Shown here in pieces: positions 61,527-64,000 of a DNA stretch of 64,000 nt. The translations under genes were made by a program, and so were the position numbers. The stretch lies in assembly GCA_041674745.1 (NCBI GenBank), contig JBAYVD010000001.1:575761-639760 (forward strand), written 5' to 3'. The notes beneath the pieces are model-generated. The model was not told the origin of the DNA. It did no database searches and saw nothing but the letters and a program-made list of their open reading frames with translations. Within the stretch, counting starts at the first letter, position 1. The number at the start of each line of letters is the position of its first letter. Source of the stretch: UBA2040 sp041674745. Lineage in GTDB: Bacteria; Bacteroidota; Bacteroidia; Flavobacteriales_D; Crocinitomicaceae.

Positions 61527-62762
61527 CTAGCTTAACATGGAAATACTTTTTTCCACAGCTGTGATGAAGGTGTCAATTTCTTCCTTCGTATTGTAAAACG
61601 CGAAACTAGCGCGGGTGGTTCCTGGAATTTGATAAAAATCCATCAAGGGTTGTGTGCAATGATGACCTGTTCGAACCGCAATTCCTTGTTTATCGAGCAA
61701 AGTCCCAATATCAAAAGGGTGAATTTTATCGACTGTAAAACTGACAACACTCGTTTTCTTTTTCGCCGTCCCGATGATTTCTAATCCTTCAAAAGTCGTT
61801 AGTAAATCTTGGGCGTAAGCTTCCAGTTCCATTTCGTAAGCCATCACAGCGTCCATGTCGATTCCATTCAAAAACTCAAAGGCTTTCCCTAAACAAATAG
61901 CTCCAGCGATGTGTGGAGTTCCTGCTTCAAATTTGAAAGGCAATTCGTTGTACGTCGTTTTTTCGAAAGTGACTTTTGCAATCATATCACCACCACCTTG
62001 GTACGGTGGCATTTGGTCCAAAAGTTCTTCTTTTCCGTAGAGAACGCCAATTCCAGTCGGACCAAATACTTTGTGACCGGAGAACACGAAAAAATCGCAA
62101 TTCATGTCGACTACATCAATTTTTTTGTGCTGAATACTTTGTGCGCCATCTACAAAAACACGAGCACCCACGGCATGTGCCTTTTTTGTCATGGTGCGAA
62201 CCGGATTGATGGTTCCCAATGTATTTGATATGTGGGTAATTGAAACCAGTTTGGTTTTTTCATTCAGCAATTTGTCATATTCTTCCTGAATGATTTCTCC
62301 TTTTTGATTGATCGGTATGATTCTCAAAACGCAACCTTTTCGTTCACAAAGCATTTGCCACGGAACGATGTTGGAATGATGCTCCATGGCAGAAATTAAA
62401 ATTTCGTCTCCTTTTGAGAGCAACTCACCAAAGGAATTGGCCACCAAATTGATGGCATCGGTGGTTCCTTTCGTGAAAATAATTTCTTCTGATTTTTGAG
62501 CGTTGAGGTATTTCTGAATGGTTCTGCGCGATTCTTCGTAGGCATTCGTCGCCATTTGACTCAAATAGTGAACACCACGGTGAATATTGGCATTTTCTTT
62601 TGAGTAATAATGATGGAGGGCATCTAAAACCAATTGGGGTTTTTGTGACGTCGCGCCATTGTCAAAATAGATGAGGTTTTTGCCATACACTTGCTGACGA
62701 AGTGAAGGAAATTGCTCACGAATTTCACGAACATTGAAGCTTTTTTTTGGATTGTCTCCCAT
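61527..62762 (-). CDS. sufS: Cysteine desulfurase SufS
   Basis: PLP enzyme that releases sulfur from cysteine for Fe-S assembly; 411 residues, class II (SufS) type. The PLP lysine is in FVFSGHKVFGPTG, the catalytic Cys in RTGHHCTQPLMD, and YFDNGATSQKPQ is at the start. A perfect TATCTTTG box is 7 nt before the ATG. First gene of the run sufS-sufE-sufT. The scaffold genes sufBCD, which often precede it in Bacteroidota, are not here. Confidence 0.95.
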   Translation of the reverse strand: MGDNPKKSFNVREIREQFPSLRQQVYGKNLIYFDNGATSQKPQLVLDALHHYYSKENANIHRGVHYLSQMATNAYEESRRTIQKYLNAQKSEEIIFTKGTTDAINLVANSFGELLSKGDEILISAMEHHSNIVPWQMLCERKGCVLRIIPINQKGEIIQEEYDKLLNEKTKLVSITHISNTLGTINPVRTMTKKAHAVGARVFVDGAQSIQHKKIDVVDMNCDFFVFSGHKVFGPTGIGVLYGKEELLDQMPPYQGGGDMIAKVTFEKTTYNELPFKFEAGTPHIAGAICLGKAFEFLNGIDMDAVMAYEMELEAYAQDLLTTFEGLEIIGTAKKKTSVVSFTVDKIHPFDIGTLLDKQGIAVRTGHHCTQPLMDFYQIPGTTRASFAFYNTKEEIDTFITAVEKSISMLS

Positions 62763-62769
62763 AAGGGTA

Positions 62770-62777
62770 CAAAGATA
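62770..62777 (-). promoter_or_regulatory. -7 promoter box of the sufS run (TATCTTTG)
   Basis: Exact TAnnTTTG match on the minus strand, ending 7 nt before the sufS ATG. Confidence 0.6.
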
Positions 62778-62858
62778 AGAATAGTTGTTATTTTGAATGG
62801 TTCTAAATATGGAAAATTAACAGGAATTAATTGAGGTACATTTTTTAAATTCTGTTGC

Positions 62859-62902
62859 ACACCTCCCTCAATCGCCCCTTGAGGAGGGACAAAGGGAGGT
62901 GT
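62859..62902. repeat. REP-like hairpin between tlyA and sufS
   Basis: ACACCTCCCT at 62859-62868 pairs with AGGGAGGTGT at 62893-62902; an inner CCCCT/AGG pairing lies within the loop. It resembles the GC-rich CACCTCCC palindromes scattered in many Bacteroidota genomes. It lies 27 bases after the tlyA stop, so it could also act as its terminator. Confidence 0.6.
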
Positions 62903-62929
62903 CAGCAATTCTATAGAAATAGTAAAGTT

Positions 62930-63661
62930 TTAATCTCTCTTCAACCACATTAAAAACTCATGATTGCCATCGCCACCCAAAATCGGGGAATCGATCGAAT
63001 CTACAAAACTGAAATTGTTTAGTTTGGCTGTTTTTTTGACGTTTTCCAACATTTCAGGGTACAGACTTTTGTTTTTAACGATGCCGCCTTTTCCAACATT
63101 TTCTTTTCCGACTTCAAATTGCGGTTTTACAAGAGCAATACAATCTGCGCCAGCATTCACCAAAGGATGAAGGAAAGGGAATATTTTTTCCAGTGAAATG
63201 AAGGATACATCAATCACAATCAAATCACATTTTTCTGGAATCAAACGATGGTTGAGTTCGCGTACATGGGTTTTTTCAAGATTGATAATTCGCTCGTCGG
63301 CTTTGATTTTAGCGTGTAATTGATCGGAACCAACATCCACACAATATACTTTTTGAATGTCATTTTCCAACAAAACTTCGGTGAATCCGCCTGTGGAAGC
63401 TCCAATGTCCATGGCCACTTTTCCAGCAATTTCTACCGGGAAAAATTCCAAGGCGCGTTTCAATTTTAAGGCACCACGAGAAACATACGGAATTTCTTCC
63501 GCTAACAATTCGATTTTCGCATCCACCGGAAATTTCTTCCCAGTTTTATTGATCATCTTACCGTTCACCATTACGCCATGTTCACGAATGATTTGTTCCG
63601 CCCGCACCCGTGTACTGACCAAACCGCGTTGCATTAAAATTTTATCCAAACGTTCTTCCAT
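62930..63661 (-). CDS. TlyA-family rRNA methyltransferase (S4 and FtsJ domains)
   Basis: Protein of 243 residues. An S4 RNA-binding domain occupies residues about 1-60 (ERLDKILMQRGLVSTRVRAE) and an FtsJ-like SAM methyltransferase follows with AMDIGASTGGFTEVLLEND, DVGSDQLHAKI and LIVIDVSFISLEKI. TlyA proteins 2'-O-methylate rRNA; the old haemolysin name is misleading. A perfect TAACTTTG box is 4 nt before the ATG, and a 72-bp repeat array lies upstream. Confidence 0.92.
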   Translation of the reverse strand: MEERLDKILMQRGLVSTRVRAEQIIREHGVMVNGKMINKTGKKFPVDAKIELLAEEIPYVSRGALKLKRALEFFPVEIAGKVAMDIGASTGGFTEVLLENDIQKVYCVDVGSDQLHAKIKADERIINLEKTHVRELNHRLIPEKCDLIVIDVSFISLEKIFPFLHPLVNAGADCIALVKPQFEVGKENVGKGGIVKNKSLYPEMLENVKKTAKLNNFSFVDSIDSPILGGDGNHEFLMWLKRD

Positions 63662-63665
63662 GCTA

Positions 63666-63673
63666 CAAAGTTA
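63666..63673 (-). promoter_or_regulatory. -7 promoter box of tlyA (TAACTTTG)
   Basis: Exact TAnnTTTG match on the minus strand, 4 nt before the ATG. The expected start of transcription coincides with the start codon. Confidence 0.6.
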
Positions 63674-63681
63674 GGGTTAAA

Positions 63682-63735
63682 AAAGTTACAAGTTGCAAGT
63701 TGAGCCGCTTTGCGACTCTTCAAGTTGTAAGTTCT
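63682..63735. repeat. Diverged inverted copy of the 72-bp repeat
   Basis: ACAAGTTGCAAGTT, a spacer with GCGACTCTT, then CAAGTTGTAAGTTCTG match the complement of parts of the 72-bp unit further right, giving an inverted arm close to the tlyA promoter. Confidence 0.6.
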
Positions 63736-63798
63736 GTGCGCTTAGGTATCCTGAAATTTGATTTGAACACGGTTTCTGCCAAACGAGCTATGACCCAA

Positions 63799-64000
63799 CA
63801 GAACTTGCAACTTTGAATTGCGCAGCAAGAACTTGCAACTCGCAACTTTCCCCAAAACAAACTAACCGCCCAGAACATGCAACTTTGAATTGCGCAGCAA
63901 GAACTTGCAACTCGCAACTTTCCCCAAAACAAACTAACCGTCCAGAACTTGCAACTTTGAATTGCGCAGCAAGAACTTGCAACTCGCAACTTTCCCCAAA
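63799..64000. repeat. 72-bp tandem repeat array, truncated by the window edge
   Basis: Units start at 63799, 63871 and 63943, each beginning CAGAACTTGCAACTTTG (ACATGC in unit two) and containing GCGCAGCAAGAACTTGCAAC and CCCCAAAACAAACTAACCG. Units one and two differ at only two positions. The third is cut after 58 bases by the window end. AACTTGCAACT recurs twice per unit. The period is a multiple of three, which explains long open frames here; they are not taken as genes. Confidence 0.9.

Noticed and set aside
62624..62908. 94-residue open frame on the minus strand across the sufS start
   Set aside because: It begins in a palindromic repeat and overlaps the sufS start in another frame.
62930..63661. 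Haemolysin annotation of the TlyA protein
   Set aside because: Domains are S4 and FtsJ methyltransferase; the haemolysin name is historical.
63720..63989. Minus-strand open frames of 64 and 89 residues in the terminal repeat array
   Set aside because: They arise because the 72-base period is a multiple of three; the product is a perfect repeat with no start context.
63799..64000. Possible CRISPR array
   Set aside because: Units of 72 bases are identical throughout, with no unique spacers, and no cas genes are present.

Overview
The window is an AT-rich chromosomal stretch from a member of the Bacteroidota, most likely Flavobacteriales and perhaps close to Fluviicola/Crocinitomicaceae (this last step is inference). 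The signs are repeated TAnnTTTG promoter boxes, a secreted protein with a type IX secretion C-terminal domain, a PorG-like outer-membrane protein, a fused Hpt-Adk enzyme, a DnaG primase without its zinc ligands, a Bat aerotolerance operon and flavobacterial-type carotenoid genes. No rRNA, tRNA, CRISPR array, prophage or transposase gene was seen.

Layout. 1-9.2 kb: end of an unknown gene, a CrtD-like desaturase, lysA, a PorG-like protein, a cyclophilin-FKBP fusion, a CBS protein with NAD kinase, pdxJ and an ABC-2 exporter. 9.2-16.4 kb: a four-gene run (polyprenyl synthase, lipoprotein, dnaG, MscS channel), an unknown secreted protein and rlmN. 16.5-23.9 kb: a seven-gene, tightly overlapping Bat operon (MoxR, DUF58, BatD-like, BatA, BatB, BatC, BatD). 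23.9-25.3 kb: a gene-poor island with an imperfect tandem duplication, a GxxExxY-family gene, an inverted copy of the repeat and a small Zn-ribbon gene. 25.4-27.5 kb: a leucine-rich T9SS cargo protein.

27.5-32.7 kb holds the most coherent accessory unit: sigma factor, crtI, crtB, idi, a pterin synthase and a photolyase, in one direction with gaps of 9 bases or less. It is preceded by a TACATTTG box and a perfect 16+16 bp inverted repeat. It reads as one light or photo-oxidative stress operon: carotenoid for protection, photolyase for repair, perhaps a pterin for the photolyase antenna, and a sigma factor to spread the response.

32.8-42.4 kb: purK, hpt-adk, obg, a PAP2 phosphatase, crcB, a VWA protein, a PlsC-like acyltransferase, ddl and dacB. 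42.5-48.5 kb: a polysaccharide cluster (GT4 transferase, Wza, Wzc tyrosine kinase, RfbC, WecA-like transferase). 48.5-55.9 kb: lytic transglycosylase, uvrA, DoxX, a lipoprotein and a DUF5723-like protein. 55.9-63.7 kb: an unknown secreted protein with an M48 peptidase, fabF, a SUF block (SufT-like, SufE, SufS) and tlyA. The last 340 bases are a 72-bp tandem repeat array that runs off the window.

Two signals recur between genes. Exact TAnnTTTG boxes lie 4-23 nt before ten start codons, six of them at 4-7 nt, which would give nearly leaderless mRNAs. Several perfect inverted repeats sit just upstream of genes and look like operators or REP-like elements.
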